A stretch of DNA of 64,000 nt from Ceratothoa steindachneri (lineage: Eukaryota > Arthropoda > Malacostraca > Isopoda > Cymothoidae), in NCBI GenBank assembly GCA_963969495.1, contig OZ018325.1, positions 203,572,739 through 203,636,738 of the forward strand. Direction: 5' to 3'. The position numbers were made by a program, and so were the translations under genes. The notes below the pieces were generated by a model, which saw only the letters and a list, made by a program, of their open reading frames with translations, made no database searches and was not told the DNA's origin. Shown here one piece after another: positions 36,884-49,155 of this stretch. Position 1 is the first letter of the stretch. Each line of letters begins with the position of its first letter.

Positions 36884-37600
36884 TATAGAATTTCCAAATG
36901 GATTTACGTAAAACTAGTGTCATTGTTGACGCCACAGCTACACTAGTATATATGTATATAATGATGATGATTAAGGCAACCAAATCCCTCTCGGAGCGCC
37001 TTCAGCTTCTAAATTAAAAAACTCCTTCGATTGGGCGTTATCTTCGCACCTCTTGTAGCAGGATTAATTTAATGGTATAATTGTGTTCTAGAGGCGCAGC
37101 TATCCTGCCAACGACTCCCATTGGGCTACTAAATATGTCGCCGAGATAAGTCGCCCAAAATCATAATAGGATATTTTAATAAGGCTCTTATGCTTCGCCT
37201 GTCCCGACTCTCTTCTACCAATAACCTGGCCCATGGGTGGGGGATGGGGGGTCAGTGAGGGAACTCTTATTGGCACCCAAATGAGTGCCGCTCTCCTTTG
37301 AATGCCTCCGGTTAGAGTGGAAAGTGTGGGCGTATGGAGCTGGATGAAGCTCCCGATGCCTACCTTTTAGAAGCCTCCGAAAAGTGCCTAAGTGAGATTG
37401 AGGAAAGTGGGTCATTTTGGGCGAGATGAGAAGGCATTAATTGAAAAGATATATTGGGCGGTGGGGAAAGAGGTCATTTAGGGGAGGCTAAAAGTGTGTT
37501 TAGGGGTGGAGGTCGAGAAGAATGAAGGAATTGATACTGAATATTCAAATGTAATAAAAAAAATCGTTGTAGATGCGCACCAACCACACATTTTGGGAAA
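36880..37600. other. No gene recognised
   Basis: No supported feature; a GC-richer stretch lies near 37200-37440. Confidence 0.5.
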
Positions 37601-37609
37601 AGTAGTGAG

Positions 37610-38400
37610 GGTGAAAGTGATGATGATCTAAGATGATGATGATAGAATTGCTGGTAATGAAGCTTTTCCTGTTGATGACGATTTTGATTGTAGTGATGAT
37701 GATGTTCCTCTTGTTGATCATTATTTTGATAATAACTGTGAATGATGATAATGAGACTTATAATGGCATCATTGGTGTTGATATGTTTGTTGTTGAAAAT
37801 ATTTTAGAATAAGTGTGATGATGTTAATGATGATGTTGGTAATGGTGTTGATGATTCTCATAATAACAGTGAAGATGTTGAGATGATGCTGATAATGTTA
37901 TCATTATTGTTGTTGTTGATTATGGTGAATTATTGTTGCTTATGTTTTTATAATAAAGATGAGAATGTTGATGGTGATTTTGTTATTGTTGTTGGTGTTG
38001 TTGACGATTTGATGGTTTTCATAATAGCTGTGATGATATTTATGATTATGCTGATAGGGTTCTTATCATTGTTGGTGAAGCTGAAGGAGTGATGTTGCTA
38101 GTTTAAATGATGATTTTGTTAACATCTGTGAAAATGCGTTGATGATACTATTTTTGTTAATGATGATGATTTTTTAATAATTGTGATGATGATGTCGCTA
38201 TGATTACTTCGTTAATAACTATGTTGATGGTGATGATGATAAGTTTTATATGTTTGATGATGTCGATAAGATGATGCAATGTTATTGATGTTGGCGATGA
38301 GGGTAGTGATGATGATGTTGCTGTCGTTGATGATGATTTAGGTGATGAATTTGATGATGATGTTGTTATTGTTGATGATAATCTTAGACGAGTGCGGATC
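37610..38400. repeat. Degenerate GAT/GTT trinucleotide-rich tract
   Basis: Long series of GATGAT, GTTGAT and GTTGTT words over about 800 bp, an eroded trinucleotide array. Open frames on either strand reflect the three-base period. Confidence 0.9.
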
Positions 38401-39482
38401 ATTATTAAGAGAATAAAAAGTAAAAAAAATCCTCTCGCCACACAAAAATATATCCCTAGAATTGATTTGGGTGATATTACTTGCGTGAAAATGAAAACAT
38501 GACTTTAAGATTTTTTGTCTCTATTTATCATGCCCTAAAAAAGACCTTGATATATTCAGGTGAAAGTGCTTGGAATAACATTTTTTTCCTGCAGGTCTCT
38601 ACATGTTTATACAATATACTATTAATATTATAAATAATAAGGAATTTTATTCATATAACTAAAATGGGGAAAGTCCTCATTTAATAAAAAAATTACTGTT
38701 AAAATTTTCACTAAGGTACATTTGTGAATTACTTCGTTGCTTTCATATGAATTTTAATTAAGTAGGCCAATTGCTCAAAAAACTAATTGGTCAAAGTAAT
38801 CCCGGTTGCATTATTGCTGTTTTTTACTCTCAAAGAAAGTTTTCGCCTATTCAGCTGCATTCCATCTATTGCAAAACTGATCTATCCTTAGATTATTTTA
38901 AAATTTTAAAGACCATTCCCGATCCAATATTCTTAAGAATTCAAAAATCCATGTTTCTAAAATAATTTGGCCTTCGGAAATGGAATTCCTCGTCAGATAC
39001 TCGCCGATTGACTATGACAGCGTTCACGGATGTCAACTTAGCCTTCGTCCTCAAATATAAATTGCCAGTGTCTCCGATCGCGGTGGGTGAGCGTGTCCTT
39101 TGCTCGTACGCAGTGTTAGGCGAGATGGTCCAGAAGTGCTACTGGCTAACCCGAGTCGGGGGATTATATAGACGCTCTTCCCTCCCAATACTTCTGCTCT
39201 AAAGTATAAACCAACCATCCCCCTAAACTTTTCTTTCTTCTTACTCCCCTCGTGCTTTCCCGCCAGTCTTCTCTTAACAGCCGTTTGTAAAAGGTTAGTG
39301 TTTTCCCTAAAATGTCTCCAGTGTTTTTTTATAATTAATATAATTAAATTTTATTTATTAATTAAATTCTGAACTATTTAAATAACATCTCAGTAAGCTG
39401 TATAGCTCTGCATTTTGAATGTTTAAATTTCAACGTATAACACTAGTCTTTTTAAGAATTTTTAAATTTTTTAGTACCATAA
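38401..39482. other. No gene recognised
   Basis: AT-rich, with short frames only. Confidence 0.5.
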
Positions 39483-39536
39483 GATGGAGATGGGTGAAAC
39501 TTGTACCCGAAACGTTGTACATATAACGAAATAAAC
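39483..39536 (+). ncRNA. Hammerhead-like motif (PLE)
   Basis: GATGGAGATGGGT, loop, ACCC, then GAAACGTTGTAC and GAAATAAA. The GGGT/ACCC stem precedes an exact GAAAC. A truncated LINE follows instead of PLE coding sequence. Confidence 0.45.
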
Positions 39537-39584
39537 TTCCCGTTATTCGTCCTTTTCTTCATCCTGATAACTAAATTAAAGCTG

Positions 39585-41160
39585 CTCCACCAAATTCCCT
39601 CTGCTCTACTCCCACTGATTCTTCATCTCTTTAACACTTCTCTTCCCACAGGGGTGGTTCGCTCTTCCTTCAAACATGCCCCAATTCGTCCTATACTTAA
39701 AAAAAAACACGCCTTAACCCCTTTTAACCATCTAACTATCGCCCTATCTCACAGCTTTCATTCCTCTCTAAGATCCTCGAGAGAGTGGTTTACTCACCTT
39801 AATGACCATATTTCTAACTGCAATATCGATGAAACGTACCAATCGGGGTTCAAAGCGAAGCACTGCTGAAACCGCTCTTCATAATGTTTCAGGCGGTTTA
39901 CGTAGAGCTGCCGATAGGGGTTGTACGTCCATTCTAGTCCTCCTAGACCTCTCCTCTGTTTTTGACACCATCGACCACACTGTCCTCGTTGATCGTCTTC
40001 AAACTTCCCTTGGTCTCTCCGGCACTGCACTTGATTGGTTCCGCTCATACCTCTCCTCGCGCACTCAGTCGGTCGCGCTCGATAACCTCTCCCCTGAGCC
40101 CGCGCCCATTCATTTTGGGGTGCATCAGGGCTCAGTCCTTGGTCTCCTCCTCTTTCGCATCTACTTACTTCCTCTTGGCTCCTTTCCTTATGATTTGGGC
40201 CTGTCCTTCCACCTCTATGCTGACGACACTCATATATTCCTTCCCTCATCCCCTGTGTCCTTCTCTCAATCAATTACCAAGCTCTTTCAACCTACACCTC
40301 CATAAACGAATGGCTGTCTGCCAACTTTCTTAAACTTAACCACGATAAAACTGAAGTTCTCCTTGTTGGTACCGCTTTGATGGTAGAGAAATCTAAAGCT
40401 CTCTTCTCCCCCCTCAACCTTGGGAAAACCAATGTCGCCTTCTCTGATACCGTCAGGAATCATGGTGTTATTTTCGACGAGCAACTCTCGATTAAACCGC
40501 ACATCCATCGTATCTGTGAGTCTTTCTTCGGTTTCCTCCTTAAAATTTCACGTCTTCGATCCTATTTTGATCGACACAGCCTTGAGACTGCTATTCATGC
40601 ATTCGTCACCTCACGCTTAGACTACTGCAATTCTTTTCTAGTGAATCTCCCTTCTTCGCACTTCGCCCCCTACAACTAGTTCAAAACTATGCTGCCCGGC
40701 TCCTCCTTCGCGGTCCCAGGTTCTCTCCTTTGATGCCTCTGTTACAGGAGCTACACTGGTTACCTATTCACTTCCGTACCCACTATAAAATTATTCTCAT
40801 CACCTACAAGGCCCTAAACCTCGAGACTCCACCTTATCTCTCGTCTGCCCTCTCCCGTTGCCAAACTCCTCGGGCACTCCGGTCTGACCTCGCTCCCATC
40901 CTAAACACTCCTCATTCTGTCCTCTGCTCGATGGGTGACCGTTCCTTCTCAGTTTGTGCTCCTAGAATCTGGAATGCTCTTCCTGCCGAAGTCTGATCCT
41001 CTCCCTCCCTTGCTGCTTTTAAACGTCTCCTGAAGACTCATCTCTTCAGAATTGCCTTCTCTTCTTCCCTCTAAACTTTATCTACACTCGCTACACAACC
41101 TGCGATCTGGGAGGACTAAGAGCCCTGAAGGGCACATTATAAACACTTATCATTATTATT
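39585..41160 (+). pseudogene. L2-like LINE, 5'-truncated reverse transcriptase
   Basis: Plus-strand ORF2 relic in overlapping frames. RT motifs in order: 'PIRPILKKK'; 'QSGFKAKHC'; 'LVLLDLSSVFDTIDH' (first catalytic Asp); 'LSGTALDWFRSYLSSRTQ'; 'GVHQGSVLGLLLF'; 'FHLYADDTHIF' (the YADD box); then 'LNHDKTEVLLVGT', 'RLDYCNSFLVNLP', 'ELHWLPIHFR' and the C-terminal 'RSFSVCAPRIWNALP'. This order and wording is that of the L2/CR1 group. The endonuclease is missing. Frameshifts lie near 39865, 40310 and 40680. The 3' end is followed by TTATTATT-type sequence and (CT)n. Confidence 0.9.
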
Positions 41161-41172
41161 CTTATTATTTTT

Positions 41173-41234
<62 letters not shown>
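41160..41234. repeat. (CT)n microsatellite after LINE
   Basis: T-rich start, then about 28 CT units. Confidence 0.95.

Positions 41235-41263
<29 letters not shown>
41235..41263. repeat. (TA)n
   Basis: About 14 units continuing from (CT)n. Confidence 0.95.
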
Positions 41264-41264
<1 letters not shown>

Positions 41265-41669
41265 AGGCAATGACTTCACTATTAAGATTAAAATTTAAAA
41301 TCACAAAAAAAGCAGTTATGGTAAATTTTTATAAATTTTCTGAACTTCGCCATTTATAATAATTTTAAAACTAAATTCCCCCCTTTTGAAAATATCACGT
41401 TACTAAAATATAGTTATAGAAGAAGATATATCAAAATACATTTTCTGAACTTCACCATTTGTATTTCTTTAGGTTTTAAAAAATTCACAAAATTTCGATA
41501 CTTATATTTATTTCTGAACTTCACCATTTTGTTTTTGATATTATAAAAGAACTATTAGAAATAACTTTGATAAAAAAACATAAGTCATAACCAAACTAAG
41601 ATGAAATTATTATTCAAATACTCAAAAAAAACCTTTTTAAATTATAGAGTTAGTGATGATGATGATGAC

Positions 41670-41720
<51 letters not shown>

Positions 41721-41930
41721 ATAACTACCAACCCCAAAGTTCCAAACTCCTGTATATTTTATCAATTTTTCCATAACTTTGCAAGAGAAAATTCAAGGTT
41801 TCCAAAATTGTTGTACGATAAACTACAGGTATAAAGTGCTTATGGCCTATGGATAAAAGTTATGCAAATTGGAATAAATAAAACGAAAGCTATCAGCCGA
41901 TAAGCAATTTACTAGAAAAAATGCGGTCCG
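41265..41930 (+). repeat. Dispersed AT-rich repeat family, copy 2 with (GAT)n
   Basis: Most complete copy: the same order of words as copy 1, then a (GAT)n array of about 22 units at 41653-41720, then a part (41760-41920) including AAAAGTTATGCAAATT and AGATAAGCAA-like words. This last part is the single-copy form of the 71-bp satellite at 52.3-53.3 kb. Confidence 0.85.
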
Positions 41931-42004
41931 ACATGATCCGAACGACAGCGGAAAAAGATTATATTGAAATATAGCGAGAACATTATCAGATGAAAACATT
42001 TACC

Positions 42005-42670
42005 CCTGCTATAAGTATTTACTATTTAGTGTGGTGTCCTTTATTATCAGTGATGCTTTGTTATCTCTTGCTACAGGAAGGAACATTTGTTAAGAATCTT
42101 GCTCAGTAATCTTGCTCCATTCATCTTGCAGAATTTCCAAGAGTCTTTGAACTGTTTTCGGATTCCTCGCTTTAAACCTCTGTGCTCTTGGCTTCCAAAC
42201 ATTTTCAATGGGATTCAGTACCGGACACTTTACTGGCTAATTCAGAACAGTGATGTAGTTTTGGTACAGGAAGGTCTTCACCGAATGCAAGGTAAGACTT
42301 GTTCTTCCCACGGATCAAGGGTTTAACTGAGCGTGTGTTGGCCTCATGATTGTTTCCTTCAGCAGATGTGACACAGTCTGCCTGGAGACATTGATGGCCC
42401 AAATCTCGAGCCGTCTCGAAACGATCCTCCTTCACAATTTGGTTAATGGCTCGGTCTTCCTATTTTAAAGTGTTCCTTGGCCCACCGATTGATGTAACTA
42501 CCAGCCTTACATAAACCTGTTTTGTCATAGGTTGACAAAATATTATGGACTACACTTTTGAACGCTTGGCAGTCTCTGCAATGGCTCCAATTGAAATACC
42601 ATCTTGGTGGCGCAACTTCACGATTAGGTCACGGACAGAGAGAGGGCGACTCATCATTCATATGCATGTT
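42005..42670 (-). pseudogene. Tc1-like transposase relic
   Basis: The minus strand begins near 42660 with 'RPLSVRDLIVKLRHQDGISI' then 'GAIAET', the first helix-turn-helix. It continues with 'INRWAKEH'-like sequence and 'RFETARDLG', and after a large internal loss has 'PVLNPIENVW' and 'RNPKTVQRLLEILQDEW', the third catalytic block and C-terminus. The middle of the catalytic domain is deleted. Frames change several times. Confidence 0.78.
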
Positions 42671-43004
42671 ATCTGGATGAGAAATGGCAAGAGACCTAAC
42701 GTACTCGAGATTGAACTTAAGTTTGTTGCTATGCAAACAATGCTCGTTCGATCTATAAGAAGCTTAAGTGTTCTGATCCTTTTTGACCCTTATACTTTCC
42801 TAGTAAATTGCTTATCTGCTGCTAACTTTCGTTTTATTCATCCAAATTTGCATAAGTTTTACCCATACGTATGTAAACCTATATGTTATCGTACACTAAT
42901 TTTGAAAACCTTGCATTTTCTGTGGAAAAAGTTATGGAATGGGTTGTGATAGAAATACAGGCGTTCTATTCTTTTCGACGTAATCGTATATACAGTGTGT
43001 TTCA

Positions 43005-43565
43005 GGTAAATCGATACAAAGTTGAAAAGGTCCCTAAGGGCTAATGACCGCACAAATGTTAATTGACAATGGGCAATGGTTATTAGCATACGCGGTTTCT
43101 TATAGGAATGCTACTTGAAATCGTAAAAGGCCACGCTATACTCGCCGCTCTTCGCGCCAAACGAAGCGTGAAGGAAATTATGAATTTGTTTAATTACCAA
43201 AGGAACCTCGTTTTCAAAGTGACACGGCAATATGAAGAGGCTGAAGATAAGGAAGAAGTATCTACGGTCATGCACAACAAACTTACTGCATCTTTGATGG
43301 TTCTTGTTGTCGTGGTTAGCAGCATGGGCCACGATATAGGTCCATAAATCTTTCCCTTGGACTTCAAGGCCAATGCGGACGTTTACATTAAGATGCTAGA
43401 AACAGTAGTAAAGCCTTTGATGGACAAGGTAGCGGCCAAAAGGCATTCAGTTTTCCAGCAGGATTCTGCTCCCGCACACAAGGCAAGGAAAACACAAGCG
43501 TGGTTGTTCAAAAACGTCCCAGACCACCGGTCCCGAGATTTGTGGCCACCAAGGGATTTGGTTGC
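43005..43565 (+). pseudogene. mariner (maT-like) transposase with internal deletion
   Basis: The plus-strand frame at 43108-43290 gives the N-terminal 'AKRSVKEIMNLFNYQRNLVF' helix-turn-helix region. At about 43285 it jumps into the catalytic domain: 'TASLMVLVVVVSSMGHD', 'NADVYIKMLETVVKPLMDKV', 'HSVFQQDSAPAHKARKTQAW' (second catalytic Asp) and 'LWPPRD'. Roughly the first third of the catalytic domain is missing between these parts. An ACAGTGTGTTTCAGGTAAAT sequence at about 42993 may be its left end. Confidence 0.75.
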
Positions 43566-43569
43566 CACG

Positions 43570-44770
43570 TCCCGATCAGGTTTTTCTAGAGAGAGTGGGA
43601 CGTTTGTTTGTGTGTTTATCTGTGACAAGGATCCGTGTTTTATTTGTGTGATACAACAGAGGTTGTATGAAACTATTAAAGAATTCTTTTTTGGAACTTC
43701 AGTTGTATCAAAGATTTATGATAAATGCAATAAGGTTTTCAAAATTTGTGTTGCATGAATTGCGTGTTACACGCATTGAGATGGGGGGTCACTGAAAAGA
43801 TCATCAGTAGAATTGTCTCTTTTAATTATGTTGCGTATATTATTAGTGTATTGACTGATAAGTTTACATATATGGGCTTTCCTTGGAGAATGACTTGTCG
43901 CAAAAGGTTTAAAACTCTAATTCTTGTCTTGCAATCTCTCACGACATGGAAGTCGATGCCTTCAAGCATGTTTAAAATATTTCCGTGCAAGAACTATGAC
44001 AATTAATTCCTTTATAAATAAAGAATATTTTAATTCTGGACCTCTATAAACTTTACTGAGAAATTATAATGTCATCCACTCTCCTTCATAAAATTGTGTA
44101 AAACTGTATGACTTTTACAATATTGTCCTTTATAGCATTAGAGGCTATATTCTGTGATTCATCTCATTGCAATATTGAATTCGGATGTCATTTGTTTCAA
44201 TTTTTAGCATCTTTGTGACAGGAATGAAAGAGTTGGAAGCATTTTTTTTAGTAATCTTCCAATAAAGTTGACTAAACGAAGAAATCTCTGAACCTCTTAC
44301 AATGTTTGTGGTAAGTGATAATCGCTGATAGTAGCTAATTTATCCTCCTGTGAGATGTAACTTAAGAGTTAACTTGATATACTAAGAAATCCAGCAATTC
44401 TACCGAGAAAATACGCATAGCAATATTAATTTGCAAACCATGAAATTTCAACCTTACAAATAATTGATCCCAATGTTGCAAATGTTGCATTTCCTATTGG
44501 CTTGCATTGATAATGGCATCGAATGTCATGCAGATGTGAGTTTCACTTGTTCTCTGGTGAAACCTGAGACTTAGAAATGAAATTGCTTTACAAAGTATCG
44601 CGACTTGGGTCCGAATTAATATAATCACAAGCCGCTGTTCTCTTCCTTAACAGGAAGAGCTTGTTACAAAGGCACCCCTGCGGGGTGTGGCCTACGGCCT
44701 TATTTGCTAATCTTAACCGCCTTTTTTAATCCCCTTAATAGCCTCTTTATTTTAACACCCTGAACACCCT
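43570..44770. other. No family recognised; 43580-43760 resembles 45385-45580
   Basis: 43610-43740 (CTGTGACAAGGATCCGTG, GTGATACAACAG, ATAAGGTTTTCAAAA) has a diverged counterpart at 45410-45575, suggesting another dispersed repeat. The rest has no supported feature. Confidence 0.4.
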
Positions 44771-44859
44771 TTTCTTCTTCTTCTTCTTCTTCTTCTTCTT
44801 CTTCTTCTTCTTCTTCTTCTTCATCATCCTTATCTTCATCTTAATCTTCATCTTCATCT

Positions 44860-44891
<32 letters not shown>

Positions 44892-44945
44892 TTCTTCTTC
44901 TTCTTCTTCTTCTTTTTCTTCTTGTTCTTCTTCTTCTTCTTCTTC
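44771..44945. repeat. (CTT)n microsatellite
   Basis: About 55 CTT units with ATC and TTTT interruptions around 44822-44870 and 44912. Confidence 0.96.
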
Positions 44946-44995
44946 GGTCTGTGTCCTACGGCCTATCATGATTCTTTTTTTCTTTTCTCCATCTA

Positions 44996-45262
44996 AATTT
45001 GCTATAATAATTTCCATGCCAAAATTTTAATAAATTTTCTGAACTTCACCATTTGTAATTCTTTTAGTTTTAAAAAAGTCACAAAAATTCGATACTTATA
45101 TTAATTTCTAAACTTTACCATTTTATTTTTTTTATATTACAAAGGAATTATTAGAAATAACTTTTATAAAAAAATGAAATCTACTTAGGTGACAACCGAA
45201 CTAAAAGAAAAAATCTTATTCAAACCTTCAAAAAATCTCGTTCTTAAAATATAGGGTTATGG
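44996..45262 (+). repeat. Dispersed AT-rich repeat family, copy 3
   Basis: Shares AATAAATTTTCTGAACTTCA, CCATTTGTAATTC and GATACTTATATT with copies 1 and 2; truncated at both ends. Confidence 0.85.
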
Positions 45263-45861
45263 ATTAATAAATTTGGCTAAACTTGAGTCTTTTTATATCA
45301 AGATATATGAACTTGACTTTGAATTATCGTAGTGTTCAAGTGGGCGAAGCTTATCTGAGTTGGGGTCAAGCGAGGCGCCTCTGGTTCCCGCGGCCTGAGG
45401 ATTTTTGTGTTAGTCTGTGATAATGATGAACGTGGTTTATTTGTGAGATACAATAACGATTGTGAGAAAATTATTGAAGAGTTAGGCTTCTGAGCCTCGG
45501 CACAGGGCTAGATGGAAGGTGGATGCGTATCACAGTAAGTTTATGACTTCAGATGTGATAAGGTTTTGAAATGTTAATTTTTACAAGTGATGGAGCTATC
45601 GGGTTTTGAAGCGCGGAAATCGTATCCACTTAGTTACCTGTTTGAATGGCCTCTGAGCCTAAGGTGGAAGGATTTTGTGGCTGGATATTTAGTGATACGA
45701 GAAGGAATGTTCTCAGGCCTGTCCTACAAAAGTGAGAATATCCGAGAAAGTGCCATAGTTTAGAACTGTCTGGAAGGTCGATTATCAGAGAGTGCCAAAT
45801 CAGGGCACCCAACGGATGGGGGCATTTATGTGTCTTGTCTCTGTATTTCTGACTCTCTCTC

Positions 45862-45868
<7 letters not shown>
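45263..45868. other. No gene recognised
   Basis: Includes the counterpart of 43580-43760 and a short CT run near 45851. Confidence 0.45.

Positions 45869-45914
<46 letters not shown>
45868..45914. repeat. (TA)n
   Basis: About 23 units left of a mariner relic. Confidence 0.96.
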
Positions 45915-45916
<2 letters not shown>

Positions 45917-46009
45917 TATACTCTACAGGCAGGGTGAGTAATTTATCACCTAACTTCGATATAAAAGGAAATAACACAGAGCTCATTTATTAAGATATAT
46001 TTACCAAAG

Positions 46010-46640
46010 TTACATGTTAAAAACTAGGATGATTGCATTAATAATTTTATTCAATGAAACCACTGTCAGCTTCAAACACGGACTCCAAGCTGCGTCAGAG
46101 CCTGCTACAGGCGTTTTGGACAGTCCCTCTGTTTAACTGGATGAAAAGTGTGGTAAGTTAGGAGCCCAGACTTTTGGAGAGATGTGGTCAAAGAAATTCT
46201 CCGACTGTCAAAATTGGGCTCTTCCGCTTGTGTGGTATGGCAAAGAGTCTTGCTGCGATACATACGACATTCCAACGGCCAAATCTTGGATTAAAGGGTA
46301 ACACTAACTCCTCCAGGTATTTGATCTAACCCTCCTGGAAGGTAAAAGGGGCATAACATGGCCCTCGCTACTGACCATCCCAACACATGATGTGGACCAG
46401 GAGACAGCAACCCAGCGGTTATTTTATTAGTTCACCAGCTAGTCCTGCCATAAATTCTTCTCGTCCGAGAAGGACCAAAGAATGCCGAGCTTGAGGGGAT
46501 ACTTCAGGTTGTTTACAAGCTTCGTACCACGATCCTTCCGATTGTACTTCATCTTCTGCGGCTAAAGCTGGCACTTCCTCATTTTGCATGTCTTGCACTC
46601 CCTTGTTTTTGCCTATGGACCTCATTGACTTATTGGGGGT
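46010..46640 (-). pseudogene. mariner (maT-like) transposase relic
   Basis: Minus-strand order: 'LLNKLKYPLKLGILWSFSDE' then 'KNLW' (first catalytic block, FSDEK), 'VGMVSSEGHVMP', 'YVSQQDSLPYHTS' (second block, QQDS), 'SENFFDHISPKVWAPN', and a C-terminal 'SLKLTVVSLN'-like end. It is related to the 43.0 and 34.7 kb relics. Several stops; the third catalytic block is degraded. Confidence 0.75.
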
Positions 46641-46862
46641 TCGTTGTCAATGATGGCCTATTTCTACGCCACAAATTCGGGGGGGGGGGGTTCTTTTCAT
46701 ATCAGAACACTAAGAGTGAGGTTTCCGAACCGCTGTACCCTCGGAATAATAGCCAGGTTAATCCAACTCTTTCTCGATCTTCTGCAACATCTTCAGCTTG
46801 ACAACCAAGGACTCATTCATGCGCAAAATTCTTAGTTGCAACGATGACAAATTATCAACCGC

Positions 46863-46864
<2 letters not shown>
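46641..46864. other. No gene recognised
   Basis: Short G run at 46679-46690. The minus-strand frame at 46758-46860 is short and Leu-rich; no family. Confidence 0.4.

Positions 46865-46957
<93 letters not shown>
46865..46957. repeat. (TA)n
   Basis: About 46 units; flanking DNA not recognised. Confidence 0.97.
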
Positions 46958-46959
<2 letters not shown>

Positions 46960-47167
46960 GTTACGGTATAAAAGATTTGGAATACCACTTCTAATTATAA
47001 CAAAGTCAAGCCACATTTATTGGGTCTGGTAAGTCGCAAAAGGCAGTCCTGATTTATATACCCATTTATTCATTCATTCTCTCCCTAACACACACACACA
47101 CATACACACACAAACTGTACTAGCATTTAGAACAATTTCGTCAGCTCTTCCTACACCTACATATAAT

Positions 47168-47345
47168 TTATGCATGTGGAACTCTCGCTGGCCTAGTGGA
47201 TACAGCGTTGAATTGCTGACGTCAAGGCAGGGGTTCGAACTCAGCGAACGACAGCACAAAACTTTCATTAGCATTATAAGCTGGCCGCCCATTGGACAGA
47301 TACGCTGATGTTCACCCCTGTGGATCTAACTCGCTAGCAGGCACC
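47168..47345 (+). mobile_element. tRNA-derived SINE
   Basis: tRNA-like head at 47184-47248 with box A TGGCCTAGTGGATACAG and box B GGGGTTCGAACTC. Six of seven acceptor pairs form (CTCGCTG with CAGCGAA), but the D and anticodon arms are too short for a tRNA. A unique tail to about 47345 completes the unit. Confidence 0.65.
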
Positions 47346-47390
47346 ATGCTCATAACCAATCGAAATACCGTTATTATTCCCCAAATTTCT

Positions 47391-47472
47391 AAAGGTTGAT
47401 CTAGGAAAGGTTGATCTAGGAAAGGTTGATATAGGAAAGGTTGATCTAGGAAAGGTTGATCTAGGAAAGGTT
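47391..47472. repeat. 15-bp minisatellite
   Basis: AAAGGTTGATCTAGG repeated about 5.5 times, with one CTAGG/ATAGG variant. Confidence 0.95.
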
Positions 47473-49100
47473 TAATTTTGAGGGATTAAATAAGAAATAC
47501 TTTCTAGATTTAATGAAACTTCCCAAGGGAGACACAATCTTCATTATTAATAATGCTAAATATATAAACAAATATTTATAATTGTCTTTTGGGGGGGAGG
47601 GGGGTCTCACTCAGGTTCTGCAATCGCCAACGCTTTTAGCCGCATGCAGGCGACTAAATTTACTATGTCGGTCCCTCGGATGGTAACTATTTTACTATTA
47701 AATGAGTTTTTGAATATTTTTGACCGTCGTAAGGTCAAATGATATGTTTGTAAATTCATAATATGTTTGTTCAGTCTTTTTATTTCAAAATGATTGCAAT
47801 AATTGGGAGCACGCGACTTAGGTCTGTTGATTTTATTTTATGTTATTCCGAAAAAAAACTGGATGGAAAAAAGTCCCCTCAATCATTTAAATCCGGGTTT
47901 TTTTTCTTTTGAAATAGTACCTTTACGATTGGATCCTCCTCAGGATTAAAAATCATATGATGCACTTCTGCAATTATTGAAGTAGTCAATATCCGATGAT
48001 AAAGTTCACTATTTAAGATGAGTGCTATGAAGAATGATCGATTTTAGACGTACATATCACCAATACTAAATAGTGTTTATCCACCTGTGTATTACAAGCA
48101 CACTAATACATTATTTGGTAGTAATTTTATATCTTTAATTTCTTTTAGTTAAGATATTCATCCAAAATTGTGTCGCATCTTTTGAGCTTAAAGAAGCATT
48201 TTTTTCAAATGGGCTTTGGTCAATCAATTAACTCTCTTATCTTAGCGATTTCTGTAAATTTACTTTTTCCTTCTCAAAAGAATTAACAAACGGCGCCAAA
48301 CAAATTTTAGTTAAATTATACAAGGTAACCAGTAAAAAAGTCTTTGATTTTAAATCCTCAGATATCCTTAACCCTTATAGCTAAAATAATAAAAAGAAAA
48401 GTAAAGACAAATTGAATTCTAACATTTTAGAATATAAAATAAAATAGAGTGGCCAAGCCAAGAGTTAGCTTTCTCCAAGAGCTAACCTCGAAGTGAACAT
48501 CGTTGCTCGTGCACCAACCTCATACAGCGTGGGTCGACTAAATATTAACCAATGAATCCTGGCGTGAATGGTTCGTACCAAACAACATATTCTTTACCAG
48601 ATTCATGTACACAAAAATTGAGCACCACAACTTGGACTTTTAAAAAAAATGACAAAATCTCAGCATGATTAAAAACAGAAATAAAAGCAACTCCTGTTAC
48701 AAGAGAATTGCACCTACATCGACTTAGTGAGTGTTGCGATTAGTGATCAATAAAATACAGCTGATTAAACCAAACATATTAATGCTTTCGCTAACTCTCA
48801 ACAAATGATCGTCTCCAAAGACTTCGTTGTCAAACAATTTAACGAATCCATTCAAATTCGAAGCTTGAGTTCATTTTTAAAAATATTCTTATAATTTTCT
48901 TTGTTAATTAGACCAGTTTGATTCTTTTATCTAATGAAAAAGATCTATGTCAGCTCATCGGCATTTTTAATGTTCTTATTAGCAGTTCTTTAGTACATCT
49001 CCAACTTTATGTTGCTCCTTCCAGACTTCTTCCTATGTTCCATTGTACTTTGAGCCAATCGTTAACAGCTCAACATCTTTCTTAAATAATTCTACTTTCT
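47473..49100. other. No gene recognised
   Basis: AT-rich sequence; a G run lies near 47590-47603. Confidence 0.5.
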
Positions 49101-49104
49101 TTGT

Positions 49105-49155
49105 TTTAACATAAGAACATAAGAAAAGAAGGAGACTGCAAAAGACCATTCATGG
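49105..49155 (-). mobile_element. CR1-like LINE 3' end fragment
   Basis: The minus strand reads GCAGTCTCCTTCTTTTCTTA then TGTTCTTATGTT. The TTCTTATGTTC tail is typical of CR1-like 3' termini. Nothing upstream on that strand is recognisable. Confidence 0.45.

Noticed and set aside
38157..38441. 94-codon Ser/Thr/Ile frame
   Set aside because: Lies in a GAT-rich degenerate repeat whose three-base period keeps frames open.
44771..44945. Lys/Glu-rich coding from (CTT)n
   Set aside because: Simple trinucleotide repeat open in several frames; no flanking coding signal.
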